Shown: positions 50,135-59,204 of the stretch, piece by piece
Position numbering within the stretch: position 1 is the stretch's first letter
How the letters are laid out: the number at the start of each line of letters is the position of its first letter
DNA from: Arenibacterium halophilum
Lineage (GTDB): Bacteria; Pseudomonadota; Alphaproteobacteria; Rhodobacterales; Rhodobacteraceae
Reading direction: 5' to 3'
Assembly: GCF_005938225.1 (NCBI RefSeq)
Contig: NZ_VCPC01000003.1
Location: 186,001-250,000 of the forward strand
DNA: 64,000 bases
Notes under the pieces: model-generated
The model's database searches: none
What the model was told of the DNA's origin: nothing
The model's input: only the letters and a program-made list of their open reading frames with translations
Made by a program: the position numbers and the translations under genes

Positions 50135-51307
50135 CTATAGTTTCGACAGCAGCGCAGGTGTGGGCCAGCCGTCCACGATAATCCCCAGCCGCGCCTGTTC
50201 GGCACGCACGGCGGCGCGGGTGTTGGCGCCAAGTATTCCGTCGATCTTGCCCACATCGTGCCCGCGCGCGGACAGTTTTCCTTGCAGGTCTTTCATCTGG
50301 GAACCGGACAGCCCGGTGTCAGGGGTGCCAGCATCGTAGACCTGCGCGCCTTCGAGGCGGGTGGCGAAATAGGCCGCTGTCATCACGTAGACGAAACTTT
50401 GGTTCCACTCGAAATACACACGGAAGTTGGGGTAGGCGAGGAAGACCGGCCCCTTGTGCCCCTGGGGTGCCAGTACCGAGGCCGCCAGCCCGCCATCGGC
50501 GAGTTGCCCCTGGCGCGCCGTGATGCCCATAGCGGCCCAATCGGCTGTGCTGCGGGTTTCCTCCAAGCCTGAAAGCGACCAGTCGAACCCAGCGGGCACG
50601 GTGATTTCCTGCAGCCAGGGTTGCCCCTTTTGCCAGCCGAGCGAGGCCAGCATACGCCCGCCTGACATCAGCGCATCGGCAGCAGAGGTCTTCAGCGTGA
50701 CATGCCCGTCGCCATCGCCGTCGACCCCGTTTTCGAGGATATCGCGGGGCAGCATCTGGACCATGCCGATTTCACCGGCCCAGGCGCCGGTGGTGCGGGC
50801 CGGGTCGAAATCGCCGTGTCTGAACAGCTCGAGCGCGGCAAAGATCTGAGGACGGAACAGCTCGGGGCGGCGGCAGTCATGCGCTAGCGTCACTAGCGCG
50901 TCGCGGGTGTTGAAATCGCCCTGAAACGCCCCGTAATCGGTCTCGAACGCCCAGAAGGCCAGCAGCACACCGCGCGACACGCCGTAGTCGCGTTCGATCT
51001 GGTTGAAGACATCTGCATATTTCTGGGCATTCGCCTTGCCCCGGTTCAGCCGGTCGGCTGAAATCAGGCGGCGCGAAAACTCGATGAACGGTTTCTGAAA
51101 TACGCCCTGCGCGCGGTCGGCTTTCAGCACGGCCGGGTCCTGCCGCACGCCGCGAAAGAAGGCGTTGACCTGCTCGGGTGAGTGCCCCTGCTGTACAGCC
51201 TCCTGTTTCAACCCGTCGATGAATTGGCCAAAGTTTCCGCCGCATTCGGCCTGGGCCTGCAGGGCGGGCAGCAGCAGGGCAAGCGAAAGGGAAAGCAGTT
51301 TGCGCAT
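50135..51307 (-). CDS. Lytic murein transglycosylase (MltB family)
   Basis: A 390-residue periplasmic enzyme that cleaves peptidoglycan to 1,6-anhydro-muropeptides. The Sec signal MRKLLSLSLALLLPALQAQA is followed by an MltB catalytic domain with Glu122 in FWAFETDYGAFQGD and GEIGMVQMLPRDILENGVDG near residue 185. The C-terminal 58 residues are a peptidoglycan-binding domain (DLQGKLSARGHDVGKIDGIL). The absence of a lipobox (Cys22 follows the cleavage site region EC) makes a soluble periplasmic form likely. Confidence 0.92.
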   Translation of the reverse strand: MRKLLSLSLALLLPALQAQAECGGNFGQFIDGLKQEAVQQGHSPEQVNAFFRGVRQDPAVLKADRAQGVFQKPFIEFSRRLISADRLNRGKANAQKYADVFNQIERDYGVSRGVLLAFWAFETDYGAFQGDFNTRDALVTLAHDCRRPELFRPQIFAALELFRHGDFDPARTTGAWAGEIGMVQMLPRDILENGVDGDGDGHVTLKTSAADALMSGGRMLASLGWQKGQPWLQEITVPAGFDWSLSGLEETRSTADWAAMGITARQGQLADGGLAASVLAPQGHKGPVFLAYPNFRVYFEWNQSFVYVMTAAYFATRLEGAQVYDAGTPDTGLSGSQMKDLQGKLSARGHDVGKIDGILGANTRAAVRAEQARLGIIVDGWPTPALLSKL

Positions 51308-51351
51308 GAAGGGTGTCCTTGAAATGGGAATGGTTCGCGGGTGTTGCGGGC

Positions 51352-52275
51352 CTAGCCAGTAAACGGCAGCGCGCCAAGGGGTGCAACCGCAAGCGCGATG
51401 GCCAGCAGCGCCGCCCAGACCCGCCAGAGGATCGCCACCGCCCCGTCGATCTCGGCAGCGCCGATGCCGTGTCGGCCGGTGGGGTGAACAAAGGGAAAGT
51501 CTCTCATCTGCCCGTCATAGCTGCGCGGCCCGGCCAGGGCGACATCCAGCGCGCGGGCCATGGCGGCCTCGGGCCAGCCGGCATTGGGCGAACGATGCCG
51601 ACGCGCATCGGCCGCGATCTCGGGCCAGCGCGACAGCCCGCCGGTGAGCGCCGCGATCAACAGAGCCGTCAGGCGCGCTGGGGCAAGGTTCAGCACATCG
51701 TCAAGCCGGGCGGCGGCCCATCCGAACGCCTCGTGACGCGGGGTGCGGTAGCCGATCATGCTGTCGGCTGTATTGACCATCTTGTAAACCATCAACCCGG
51801 GCAAGCCGCAGAGGATCAGCCAGAACAATGGTGCCACCACGCCGTCCGACAGGTTTTCCGACGCGCTTTCGATGGCCGAGCGGGCGACCTGCGGCGCGCT
51901 CATCCCGGCGGTATCGCGGCTGACGATCATCGCAACGGCATTGCGGCCTTCAGCAGGCGAGCGGCGCAGGCCCCGGGCGACAGCGGACACGTGATCGACC
52001 AGCGAGCGTTGCGCCATAAGGATCGCGGCGGCAAGCCATTCGATCAGCCAGCCGGCCTGTTGCAGGACCCACCCGACCGTCGCTGCTCCCACCACCAGCA
52101 GGACCACCGCCCCTACACCGCGGAGCCTGCGCGCGCGGCCTTGGTTCAGGGTTGCATCAAGAGCGCCGACGCAGCGCCCCATCAGCACCGCCGGGTGCGG
52201 CAGGCGATGCCACAGCCAGCGCGGTTCACCAAGCGCAGCATCCAGCAACAGGGCAGCGGCCGGGATCAGGGTCAC
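51352..52275 (-). CDS. cobD: Adenosylcobinamide-phosphate synthase (CbiB/CobD)
   Basis: A 307-residue membrane protein that attaches aminopropanol (or its phosphate) to adenosylcobyric acid. It has the family start [32 protein letters not shown] and the central block [17 protein letters not shown] near residue 145, then [29 protein letters not shown]. The start is a GTG at 52275 overlapping the cobC stop by four bases (GTGA). A longer open frame to 52872 is antisense or out of frame with cobC and is not used. Confidence 0.93.
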   Translation of the reverse strand: MTLIPAAALLLDAALGEPRWLWHRLPHPAVLMGRCVGALDATLNQGRARRLRGVGAVVLLVVGAATVGWVLQQAGWLIEWLAAAILMAQRSLVDHVSAVARGLRRSPAEGRNAVAMIVSRDTAGMSAPQVARSAIESASENLSDGVVAPLFWLILCGLPGLMVYKMVNTADSMIGYRTPRHEAFGWAAARLDDVLNLAPARLTALLIAALTGGLSRWPEIAADARRHRSPNAGWPEAAMARALDVALAGPRSYDGQMRDFPFVHPTGRHGIGAAEIDGAVAILWRVWAALLAIALAVAPLGALPFTG

Positions 52276-53237
52276 AGCGCGTCTTTCAGGCGGGACCAGC
52301 CGTCGCCGTCGGGCAACCCAAGGCGGATCAGCGTGTCGGACCAAGGGAAGATTCGGGTCCAGATATAGTGGCGCGCCAGACGCTCTTGCCAGGCTTGCGC
52401 ATCGTCTACGCGGTAAAGGCGGAACAGATCGGTGCCGCAAGGCGCCTCGGCGCCGGCTTGGACCATCATCGCATCCAGCCGCGCGGCGTCTTGCGCCAGC
52501 CGCGTGCGGGTATCTGCGGCCCAAGCCGGATTGGTCAGGGCCGCGGCACCGATCCGCAGGGCAGGGCCCGACACCGCCCAGGGGCCGATCATCTCGGCCA
52601 GTGGGTTCAACGTGTCGGGATGCGCGATGGCAAAGCCCAGCCGCAAGCCCGCCAGCCCCCAGAACTTGCCGAAACTTTTCAGAACGATCACGCCGGGCCG
52701 TTCGGCCAATGCAACAAGCGATTGCGCGGGCATCGTGTCGCAGAAACTTTCGTCGATCACGGTCAGCGGCGCGTCTGCGTCCGAGTCGCTCCACACCCGG
52801 CCATCGGGGTTGTTGGGATGGACGATGACTCTTGCGTCCGCTCCGCCGTCGCTGCCCTCGGTCACATGCCAAGCCTGTGCCGCAAAGGCGGCGCCGTGTT
52901 CGTTATAGGTTGGCCAGTCGATCCGAACCCGGCCCGGTGCGGCCAGAGCCGGAATGCGCGCAATCAGGGCAGACGCGCCGGGGGCGGCAAGAACACTGCA
53001 GGTGTCGGGCACGCGCCAGAATGCCCGCGCGGCACGGTCGAGCCGGGAAAATGCAAGCCTATCGGGCAGCGCCGTCCAGTCATCAGGGGCAAATCCGGAA
53101 ATGCGATAGGGGCGGGGGTTAATGCCGGTCGACAGGTCGATCCAGTCAGAACGGGTGCCACCAAACCGGGCCGCCGCTGCGTCCAGCCCTCCACCGTGAT
53201 CGCGCGCGCCACTCTCCGTTCCTGATGTCTGCTGCAT
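52272..53237 (-). CDS. cobC: Threonine-phosphate decarboxylase-like aminotransferase (CobC)
   Basis: A 321-residue class I/II PLP enzyme of cobalamin nucleotide-loop assembly. It has [11 protein letters not shown] near residue 34, HPNNPDGR at 140-147, and the PLP lysine Lys191 in [17 protein letters not shown]. It provides aminopropanol phosphate for CobD, the next gene. No cobalamin riboswitch is visible upstream. It is divergent from the receiver-like gene across a 230-base gap. Confidence 0.92.
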   Translation of the reverse strand: MQQTSGTESGARDHGGGLDAAAARFGGTRSDWIDLSTGINPRPYRISGFAPDDWTALPDRLAFSRLDRAARAFWRVPDTCSVLAAPGASALIARIPALAAPGRVRIDWPTYNEHGAAFAAQAWHVTEGSDGGADARVIVHPNNPDGRVWSDSDADAPLTVIDESFCDTMPAQSLVALAERPGVIVLKSFGKFWGLAGLRLGFAIAHPDTLNPLAEMIGPWAVSGPALRIGAAALTNPAWAADTRTRLAQDAARLDAMMVQAGAEAPCGTDLFRLYRVDDAQAWQERLARHYIWTRIFPWSDTLIRLGLPDGDGWSRLKDAL

Positions 53238-53359
53238 CCCGCCTCGCCTGGGCCTCGGACCGCCGCCGAGCCTTTTCCTGCCGAACTTTGTCGAGCGTTA
53301 AGCGGAATCAGGCCGAAACCGCAAGTTTCTCGTCAGAAATTCATACTTTTGGTCGTGCG

Positions 53360-53374
53360 TTAACGCCTTGTTAA
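53360..53374 (+). promoter_or_regulatory. Consensus CtrA-binding site (TTAA-N7-TTAA)
   Basis: TTAACGCCTTGTTAA is an exact match to the alphaproteobacterial CtrA full site, with GTTAAC on both ends. It lies about 95 bases before the receiver-like gene start and about 125 bases before the divergent cobC start. The position fits a promoter-overlapping activator site for the receiver gene. Confidence 0.7.
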
Positions 53375-53467
53375 CTAGTTTGATCCCTACTCTCCTCCAT
53401 GCCTCCTCCTACTGGGGGTTGCCGCGCTTGTAGTGACGTATGGTGAACTGCATCAGGTGGAAATCGG

Positions 53468-53827
53468 ATGAACGTTCTTATTGTCGAAAGCCAAACCGAT
53501 CTTGGTGCGCTGTGGAAGCGCCATCTGGAGCGTCAGGGGGCCTGCGTGACATTGGTAGAGGGGCAGACCGCCGCTGTCGAGGCACTGCAGGAAGCTGAAT
53601 TCGAAGTGATGGTACTGGACCTCGTGCTCAAGCACGGTTCAGCCTTTGCGGTGTCGGATTTTGCCAGTTTCTGGCAACCCGACGTCCGCGTGATCTTTGT
53701 GACCAACACCAGCTTCTTTTCAGACGGGTCGATTTTTGCCCATAGCCGCAACGCCTGTGCCTACCTGCAAAGCAGCACCCCGGCAGCTGATCTTGCGGCT
53801 ATGGTTGAACATTACGCCGTGAACTAA
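53468..53827 (+). CDS. Stand-alone receiver-like protein (atypical)
   Basis: A 119-residue single-domain CheY-like protein. The fold pattern is visible: MNVLIVES strand one, VMVLDLVLKHG strand three with the phosphoacceptor Asp51, VIFVTNTSFF strand four with Thr79, and a final helix ADLAAMVEHY. The acidic pair is reduced to Glu7, and the invariant Lys of strand five is Gln101 (CAYLQSS). Phosphorylation may be weak or absent. There is no output domain. A CtrA site lies upstream. Its stop overlaps that of the convergent gene by four bases. Confidence 0.8.
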   Translation: MNVLIVESQTDLGALWKRHLERQGACVTLVEGQTAAVEALQEAEFEVMVLDLVLKHGSAFAVSDFASFWQPDVRVIFVTNTSFFSDGSIFAHSRNACAYLQSSTPAADLAAMVEHYAVN

Positions 53828-54807
53828 CCGCGCGGGCCGCGCCCATGCGGTGCTGTCAAATCAAGCACGGGATTGATCGGAATGATCCGATTCGGGTTAA
53901 TGTTCTCGTGGCTATAGTGATAGTGGCGCACGATGTGATCCAAGTGCACTGTCTCGGCGATGCCAGGCCACTGGTACAGCTCGCGGGTGAATCCCCACAG
54001 GTTCGGGTAATCCACGATCCGGCGTCGGTTGCATTTGAAATGCAGGTGATACACCGAATCGAACCGGATCAGTGTCGCGAACAGGCGCCAGTCGGCCTCG
54101 GTGATGCGATCCCCCATCAGGTACCGCGACTCGGATAGACGTGCCTCAAGCCAATCCAAGGTGTCGAACAGGTCATGTACGGCTGTGTCATAGGCGCTTT
54201 GCGTCGTGGCAAATCCCGCGCGGTAGACGCCGTTGTTTACCGTGTCATAGACCCGCGCGTTGACCTCGGCGATGCCATCGGCAAGTTCTGCGGGATGGTA
54301 ATCGTCGGTGTTGCCGGTCAGCCCGTTAAAGGCACTGTTGAACATGCGGATGATCTCGGCGCTTTCGTTCGAAACGATTGTGCCGCGCTGTTTGTCCCAT
54401 AGGACGGGCACGGTGACGCGGGTGGATACATCCGATGCCGCGCGTTGATAGACCTCGTACAGATAATCGGACCCGAAAAGGTCGTCCCCTGTCGCGCCCG
54501 GGAAATCGGTGGAAAAGCTCCAGCCATTGTCCAGCATGTCGGGGTGCACGACGCTGACGCCGATATGAGGTTCAAGCCCCTTCAGCTTGCGGAACATCAG
54601 GGTGCGATGCGCCCAAGGGCAGGCATAGCTGACAAACAGATGGTAACGCCCGCTCTCCGCCGGGAAACCGCCCTCGCCAGTCGGTCCGGCGCTGCCATCT
54701 GCCGTGACCCAGTTGCGGAACATCGTTTCTGACCGCTTGAACTCTCCGTCACTGGCCAGCTTGCCCAAGCTGCCCGGTTGCCATTCGCCCTTTACCAAAG
54801 CGCCCAT
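53824..54807 (-). CDS. Glutathionyl-hydroquinone reductase (xi-class GST)
   Basis: A 327-residue glutathione transferase of the YqjG/PcpF type. The catalytic Cys63 is in SYACPWAHRTL. The C-terminal half contains LADGIAEVNARVYDTVNNGVYRAGFA and ADWRLFATLIRFDSVYH, matching the all-helical domain. It reduces glutathionyl-hydroquinones. The start at 54807 has AGGAGG 9 bases upstream. With azoR and the homogentisate genes it suggests frequent exposure to quinones, although they are not linked. Confidence 0.92.
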   Translation of the reverse strand: MGALVKGEWQPGSLGKLASDGEFKRSETMFRNWVTADGSAGPTGEGGFPAESGRYHLFVSYACPWAHRTLMFRKLKGLEPHIGVSVVHPDMLDNGWSFSTDFPGATGDDLFGSDYLYEVYQRAASDVSTRVTVPVLWDKQRGTIVSNESAEIIRMFNSAFNGLTGNTDDYHPAELADGIAEVNARVYDTVNNGVYRAGFATTQSAYDTAVHDLFDTLDWLEARLSESRYLMGDRITEADWRLFATLIRFDSVYHLHFKCNRRRIVDYPNLWGFTRELYQWPGIAETVHLDHIVRHYHYSHENINPNRIIPINPVLDLTAPHGRGPRG

Positions 54808-55009
54808 TTCAATATTCCTCCTATGCCGTGTTCCGTTGAAACTTAGCGCCCGCCCCGCCAGACCAAAGCCCGGAGAGCGCACTTGCGCTATGCGTTCATG
54901 CACAGGTCAGGGCCGAAGGCCGGATCGGAAACGAAATGTCATTGAATCTTTGCTTGATTTGCGATGGGAGCGCGCCATTCTTGAACTCATCCTCGGGGGA
55001 GCGACACAG

Positions 55010-55369
55010 ATGACGACATTTCTGCCGAAAGATCTGCAAGACGGGCTGCGCGCCGCCCAAATCGCCAGCCGGAAAAAGGCCAGCCGCCTGAGGGTTCGCG
55101 CGGGGCAAGACGAATACCCCGTACTGTCGTTGCGCGCCGATGGCTTCTCGGTCGAGCTTGACACCGTGCCGCCGCTGCGTGGCCTCGTCGATCTCTACGA
55201 TGGCGCGCGGCACCTTTACTCTTGTCTGATTGTCGCCAGTGGCGACGAGATGGGTGAAATGCGGTATGAGTTCAAACGGGCAACCCAGGCCCAGCAGAAC
55301 GCCCCACTCGATTTCTACCTGCCCCCTGATGCGCCGTCTGGCTACATCGAATATCGTCGCCGCAGCTAA
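55010..55369 (+). CDS. Conserved hypothetical protein
   Basis: A 119-residue basic soluble protein. It begins MTTFLPKDLQDGLRAAQIAS, has a Lys/Arg-rich segment (RKKASRLRVRAGQDEY), then alternating strands with LRGLVDLYDGARHLYSCLIV and EMRYEFKRATQ. I recall close relatives across Rhodobacteraceae, always small and lone. The beta-rich core could be PilZ-like, but the RxxxR/DxSxxG motifs of c-di-GMP binding are not clear. GGGGGA precedes the ATG. Confidence 0.7.
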   Translation: MTTFLPKDLQDGLRAAQIASRKKASRLRVRAGQDEYPVLSLRADGFSVELDTVPPLRGLVDLYDGARHLYSCLIVASGDEMGEMRYEFKRATQAQQNAPLDFYLPPDAPSGYIEYRRRS

Positions 55370-55381
55370 GGCAAACCTAAA

Positions 55382-55506
55382 ATCGCGCTGACGCGCGATG
55401 CCTCCGGCGGGGATATTTGACCCCCAAAGAGTTGTGACAGACATTTGTCTCTTTGGGGCCAAATATCCCGGGGGAGTCCCGGAGGGGCCGGGGGCAGAGC
55501 CCCCTC
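55382..55506 (+). repeat. Dispersed composite repeat (B half + A half)
   Basis: The B half begins ATCGCGC-tgac-GCGCGAT, then CCTCCGGCGGGGATATTT and CCCCCAAAGAG. The A half starts CTCTTTGGGGCCAAATATCC and ends GGGGGC-aga-GCCCCC. B and A pair around a 20-base spacer that itself contains GACAGACATTTGTC. Compared with the copy at 28952 the mini-stem loop differs by one base while the stem is intact. It separates two convergent genes. Confidence 0.9.
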
Positions 55507-55511
55507 TTACC

Positions 55512-56687
55512 CTACTGCAAATCGGCGAAGGCGGTGTTCAATCGCTTGCAGGCTTCTTCGATGCGGGCGCGCTGGGTGCCGAAGTTGAAGCGCATGAATT
55601 GCGCGCCACCAGTGCCAAAGGTTTTACCATGGTTCACCGCGATCCGCGCATCGCCTTCCACCCGTTTCAGAAACTCGGCCTCGGTCATGCCTGTGCCCGA
55701 AAAATCCACCCAGGCGAGAAAGGTCGATTCCAAAGGCATCGAGCGCAATCCGGGTATCGCATTGATCGTCTCATCCAGCAGATGCCGGTTTGCATCAAGG
55801 TAGGGCACAAGTTGATCCACCCAGACCGCGCCTTCGGGCGAATAGGCGGCGGCCAGCGCGAACTGGCCCAGGCTGTTGCCTGCTAGGTTCAATGCCGACA
55901 TCCGCGCCGCGAACCGCGCGCGGAGCGTTTCGTCCTGGATGATCACGTTGCCGGTGTGCAATCCGGCGACGTTGAAGGTTTTCGACGGCGCCGTCAGCAT
56001 CAGCAACCGGTCGGTGATCGACGGATCGGCCAGCGGCATCGGCGTGTGCCTGTGGCCGTCGAACACGATGTCGTGGTGGATTTCATCCGACAGCAACAGC
56101 AGATCGTGGCGCTTGCAGAAATCGCCAATGGCGCGCAGCTCGTCCACGCTCCAGACCCGGCCACCCGGGTTGTGGGGCGAACACAGGATCACCATGCGCA
56201 GCCGGCCGGTGACCAGCGCCTCGGCGGCCTCGGTGTCCATCACATAGCGCCCGTCGATCTGCGGCATTGGGCATTCGACGACCTCGCGCCCGGCGTTGCG
56301 GATCACCTTGGCGAAGGCGTGGTAGACCGGCGTGAACAGCAGGACCTGGTCGCCGGGCTGGGTGAAGGCATCCAGGCACATGCCGACGCCGTTCACCAAT
56401 CCGGTGGTGGTAAAAATCCAATCAGGTTGAACCTCCCACCCGTGGCGTTCGCGCATCCACCACTGGATCGCGCCGTTGAATTCGTCCGTGTTGTTGGCAT
56501 AGGCGAAGATGCCGTGTTCGGTGGCAGCGCGCAGGCGGTCCACCACGCAGTCGGGCGCGCGGAAATCCATGTCGGCGACCCACATCGGCAGCCCGTCGTC
56601 CGCCGAAACGCCATAGACCGCTTCCATCATATCCCATTTGCTGGAATGGGTACCGCGACGTTCGATTAACTCGTTAAAATTTGTCAT
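55512..56687 (-). CDS. PatB/MalY-type PLP enzyme (cystathionine beta-lyase-like)
   Basis: A 391-residue fold-type I aminotransferase-like enzyme. Typical MalY/PatB motifs include FNELIERRGTHSSKWD at the start, PMWVADMDFRAP near residue 34, CSPHNPGGRVWS at 169-180, and the PLP lysine Lys236 in TAPSKTFNVAGLH. It probably cleaves C-S bonds of cystathionine or related thioethers. The start at 56687 follows AAGG and begins the conserved segment. The gene is monocistronic, ending at the composite repeat. Confidence 0.9.
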   Translation of the reverse strand: MTNFNELIERRGTHSSKWDMMEAVYGVSADDGLPMWVADMDFRAPDCVVDRLRAATEHGIFAYANNTDEFNGAIQWWMRERHGWEVQPDWIFTTTGLVNGVGMCLDAFTQPGDQVLLFTPVYHAFAKVIRNAGREVVECPMPQIDGRYVMDTEAAEALVTGRLRMVILCSPHNPGGRVWSVDELRAIGDFCKRHDLLLLSDEIHHDIVFDGHRHTPMPLADPSITDRLLMLTAPSKTFNVAGLHTGNVIIQDETLRARFAARMSALNLAGNSLGQFALAAAYSPEGAVWVDQLVPYLDANRHLLDETINAIPGLRSMPLESTFLAWVDFSGTGMTEAEFLKRVEGDARIAVNHGKTFGTGGAQFMRFNFGTQRARIEEACKRLNTAFADLQ

Positions 56688-56782
56688 GTTCGCCTTCTTC
56701 TTTGCCGTGGTGCACGCTATCTGCTTTGCGCCTGGGCGCAAGGGGCGTTGCGATGGCTGCGGCAATCGCCTAAATCCAGCCC

Positions 56783-57301
56783 ATGAAACGCGATATCCTG
56801 ATCCATCCCGACCCGCGCCTGAAAAAGGTCTGCGCCCCTGTGCCCGACCTGTCGGATGAGCTGCGCCGGCTGGCCGATGACATGCTGGAAACCATGTATG
56901 ACGCGCCGGGCATCGGGCTGGCCGCGCCGCAGATCGGTGTGCTGGATCGGCTGATCGTGCTGGATTGCGTTAAAGAAGACGGCGTTCCGCCGCGCCCGCT
57001 GGTGATGTTCAACCCTGAAATCATCGCCAGTTCCGACGAAACCAGCGTCTACGAGGAAGGCTGCCTGTCGATCCCCGAACAATATGCCGAGGTCACCCGC
57101 CCGGCCGAGGTTCAGGTCCGCTGGATCGACCGCGACGGCAAGGAACAGACCGAAGGCTTTGACGGGCTGTGGGCGACCTGCGTCCAGCACGAGATCGACC
57201 ATCTGAACGGAAAGCTGTTCATCGATTACATCGGGCCGATGAAGCGCCAGATGATCACCCGCAAGATGCAGAAGCTGAAGCGCGAGCGGGCGCGCGGCTG
57301 A
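56783..57301 (+). CDS. def: Peptide deformylase (canonical)
   Basis: A 172-residue Fe/Zn enzyme removing the N-formyl group from new proteins. All three motifs are intact: GIGLAAPQ at 43-50, EGCLSIP at 92-98 with ligand Cys94, and QHEIDHLNG at 135-143 with ligands His136 and His140 and catalytic Glu137. The C-terminal helix KRQMITRKMQKLKRERARG is typical. It heads a def-def-def-fmt operon with overlapping genes. Confidence 0.96.
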   Translation: MKRDILIHPDPRLKKVCAPVPDLSDELRRLADDMLETMYDAPGIGLAAPQIGVLDRLIVLDCVKEDGVPPRPLVMFNPEIIASSDETSVYEEGCLSIPEQYAEVTRPAEVQVRWIDRDGKEQTEGFDGLWATCVQHEIDHLNGKLFIDYIGPMKRQMITRKMQKLKRERARG

Positions 57302-57801
57302 TGGCGGTGCTGCCGATCCTGCGCTGGCCCGATCCACGCCTCAGCGAGGTCTGCGCCCCGGTGCCCGAGGGCGCCGAGATGGGCAACCTGATCGCCGATA
57401 TGTTCGACACGCTCTATGCCGCGCCGGGCCGGGGTCTGGCGGGGCCGCAGGTGGGGGCGATGCAGCGCATCTTCATCACTGACACGGACTGGAAAGACGG
57501 CACGCCCGCGCCGATGGTCTTCATCAACCCCGAGATCACAGATCACGCGGGCGAAACGGTCAACCGAGACGAAGGCTGCCTGTCGATCCCCGGCGTGTTG
57601 GTCGGCGTGGCCCGGCCCGAATGGGTGGACATGGCCTGGACCGATGAAACCGGCGCCGCGCGAACGGGCCGGTTTGAAGGATTCGCCGCCGCCTGTGTGC
57701 AGCACGAGCTGGACCATCTGAACGGCACGGTCACCTTCGACCGCGTTTCGCCCGAGGCCCGCGAGTGCGCCGAAGCCGCCTATGGCGAGGTGCCGCAATG
57801 A
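57301..57801 (+). CDS. def: Peptide deformylase paralogue 2
   Basis: A 166-residue homologue with motif 1 changed to GRGLAGPQ, motif 2 EGCLSIPG (Cys93) and motif 3 QHELDHLNG (His135, Glu136, His139). The catalytic set is complete, so it may be active, perhaps with another specificity or as a backup. The ATG shares its A with the TGA of the first gene (TGATG), so translation is coupled. The C-terminus lacks the basic helix of paralogue 1. Confidence 0.9.
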   Translation: MAVLPILRWPDPRLSEVCAPVPEGAEMGNLIADMFDTLYAAPGRGLAGPQVGAMQRIFITDTDWKDGTPAPMVFINPEITDHAGETVNRDEGCLSIPGVLVGVARPEWVDMAWTDETGAARTGRFEGFAAACVQHELDHLNGTVTFDRVSPEARECAEAAYGEVPQ

Positions 57802-58292
57802 CTGTGCGCCGCTGCCTGCCGTGGCCCGACCGTCGCCTGCGCGCCAGGGCCGAGGACGTGGCCGAGATCACCGACGAGATTCGCGCCATCTGGGACGACA
57901 TGATTGACACGATGGAGGCGATGCCCGGCGTCGGGCTGGCTGCTGTGCAGATCGGGGTGATGCTGCGGCTGGCGGTTGTCGATGCCTCGGCCGAGCGGGG
58001 CCGCGCGATCCGTCTGGCGAACCCCGAGGTACTGCACGCCTCGGTCGAGTTCCGCGATCATGAAGAAGCGAGCCCGAACTTGCCCGGTGTCTCGGCCAAG
58101 ATCAGCCGCCCGCGTGCCGTGACCGTGCGCTACATGGATGACACCGGCGCCGTGATCGAACGCGATTTCGTGGGGCTGGAGGCGACGAGCGTCCAGCATC
58201 AGATCGACCATCTGGCAGGGCGGATGTATTTCGACCGGCTATCCAAGGTAAAGCGCGACATGTTGCTGCGGCGCGCGCGCAAGGGGGGCTAG
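57798..58292 (+). CDS. Peptide deformylase-like paralogue 3, active site altered
   Basis: A 164-residue homologue in which motif 1 is GVGLAAVQ, motif 2 is EASPNLPG (Ser92 replaces the ligand Cys) and motif 3 is QHQIDHLAG (Gln135 replaces the catalytic Glu; both His are kept). Metal binding and hydrolysis by the standard mechanism are therefore unlikely. The fold and the basic tail (KVKRDMLLRRARKGG) are preserved, so a binding or regulatory role on the ribosome is possible. It overlaps paralogue 2 by four bases and fmt follows after three bases. Confidence 0.88.
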   Translation: MTVRRCLPWPDRRLRARAEDVAEITDEIRAIWDDMIDTMEAMPGVGLAAVQIGVMLRLAVVDASAERGRAIRLANPEVLHASVEFRDHEEASPNLPGVSAKISRPRAVTVRYMDDTGAVIERDFVGLEATSVQHQIDHLAGRMYFDRLSKVKRDMLLRRARKGG

Positions 58293-58295
58293 GGC

Positions 58296-59201
58296 ATGCG
58301 GATCGTGTTCATGGGCACGCCCGAGTTCTCGGTCCCGGTGCTGGAAGCGCTGGTGGAGGCCGGGCACGACATTGCCTGCGTCTACTGCCAGCCGCCGCGC
58401 CCGGCGGGGCGGGGCAAGAAAGACCGCCCGACTCCGGTGCATGCCCGCGCCGAGGCGCTGGGCCTGCCGGTGCGCCATCCGGTCAGCCTGAAGGGCGCCG
58501 AGGAACAGGCGGATTTCGCCGCGTTGAATGCCGACGTTGCGGTGGTCGTTGCCTATGGGCTGATCCTGCCGCAGGCGGTGCTGGACACGCCCGCGCAGGG
58601 CTGTCTGAACATCCACGCCTCGCTATTGCCGCGCTGGCGCGGGGCCGCGCCGATCCACCGCGCGATCATGGCAGGCGATGCGGAAACCGGCGTCTGCATC
58701 ATGCAGATGGAGGCCGGGCTGGACACCGGCCCCGTGTTGTTGCGCGACAGCGTGGCGATTGGCGACGACACCACGACCGGGCAGTTGCACGACACCCTCT
58801 CGCAGATGGGTGCGGCGCTGATTCTGCGCGCGCTGGGCGATCTGGAGTCGCTGACTCCGCAAGTGCAGCCCGAGGACGGCGTGACCTATGCCGCCAAGAT
58901 CGACAAGGCCGAGGCGCGGATCGACTGGTCGGACCCGGCCGAGGTGGTCAGCCGCCAGATACGCGGGCTGTCACCCTTTCCGGGCGCCTGGTGCGAGATT
59001 GACGGCGCGCGGGTCAAGCTGCTGGGCGCGCATGTGGTGCCCGGCCAAGGCTTGCCGGGCGAGGTGCTGGACGACACGCTGGTGATTGCCTGTGGTGCGG
59101 GTGCGATCCGCCCAACGCGAGTGCAGCGCGCGGGCAAGTCGGCGCAGGACATCGACAGCTTTCTGCGCGGCAACCCGGTGGCACCGGGCACGCGGCTTTA
59201 G
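58296..59201 (+). CDS. fmt: Methionyl-tRNA formyltransferase
   Basis: A 301-residue enzyme that formylates initiator Met-tRNA using 10-formyl-tetrahydrofolate. It has [14 protein letters not shown] at the start, [15 protein letters not shown] near residue 40, the folate-binding [18 protein letters not shown] near 110-127 and a C-terminal OB-fold ([19 protein letters not shown]). It closes the deformylase operon and ends three bases from the convergent photolyase gene. Confidence 0.96.
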   Translation: MRIVFMGTPEFSVPVLEALVEAGHDIACVYCQPPRPAGRGKKDRPTPVHARAEALGLPVRHPVSLKGAEEQADFAALNADVAVVVAYGLILPQAVLDTPAQGCLNIHASLLPRWRGAAPIHRAIMAGDAETGVCIMQMEAGLDTGPVLLRDSVAIGDDTTTGQLHDTLSQMGAALILRALGDLESLTPQVQPEDGVTYAAKIDKAEARIDWSDPAEVVSRQIRGLSPFPGAWCEIDGARVKLLGAHVVPGQGLPGEVLDDTLVIACGAGAIRPTRVQRAGKSAQDIDSFLRGNPVAPGTRL

Positions 59202-59204
59202 CCG

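Noticed and set aside
52276-52872. An upstream extension of the cobD frame giving 506 residues
   Set aside because: The added region overlaps cobC in another frame and is Arg-rich; the cobD fold starts at the GTG overlapping the cobC stop.
53238-53467. Possible cobalamin riboswitch upstream of cobC
   Set aside because: I could not find the B12-box or the kissing-loop pattern in this gap on the cobC strand.
56667-56680. TTAACTCGTTAA near the PatB start as a CtrA site
   Set aside because: The spacing between TTAA halves is 4, not 7, and it lies within the coding start.
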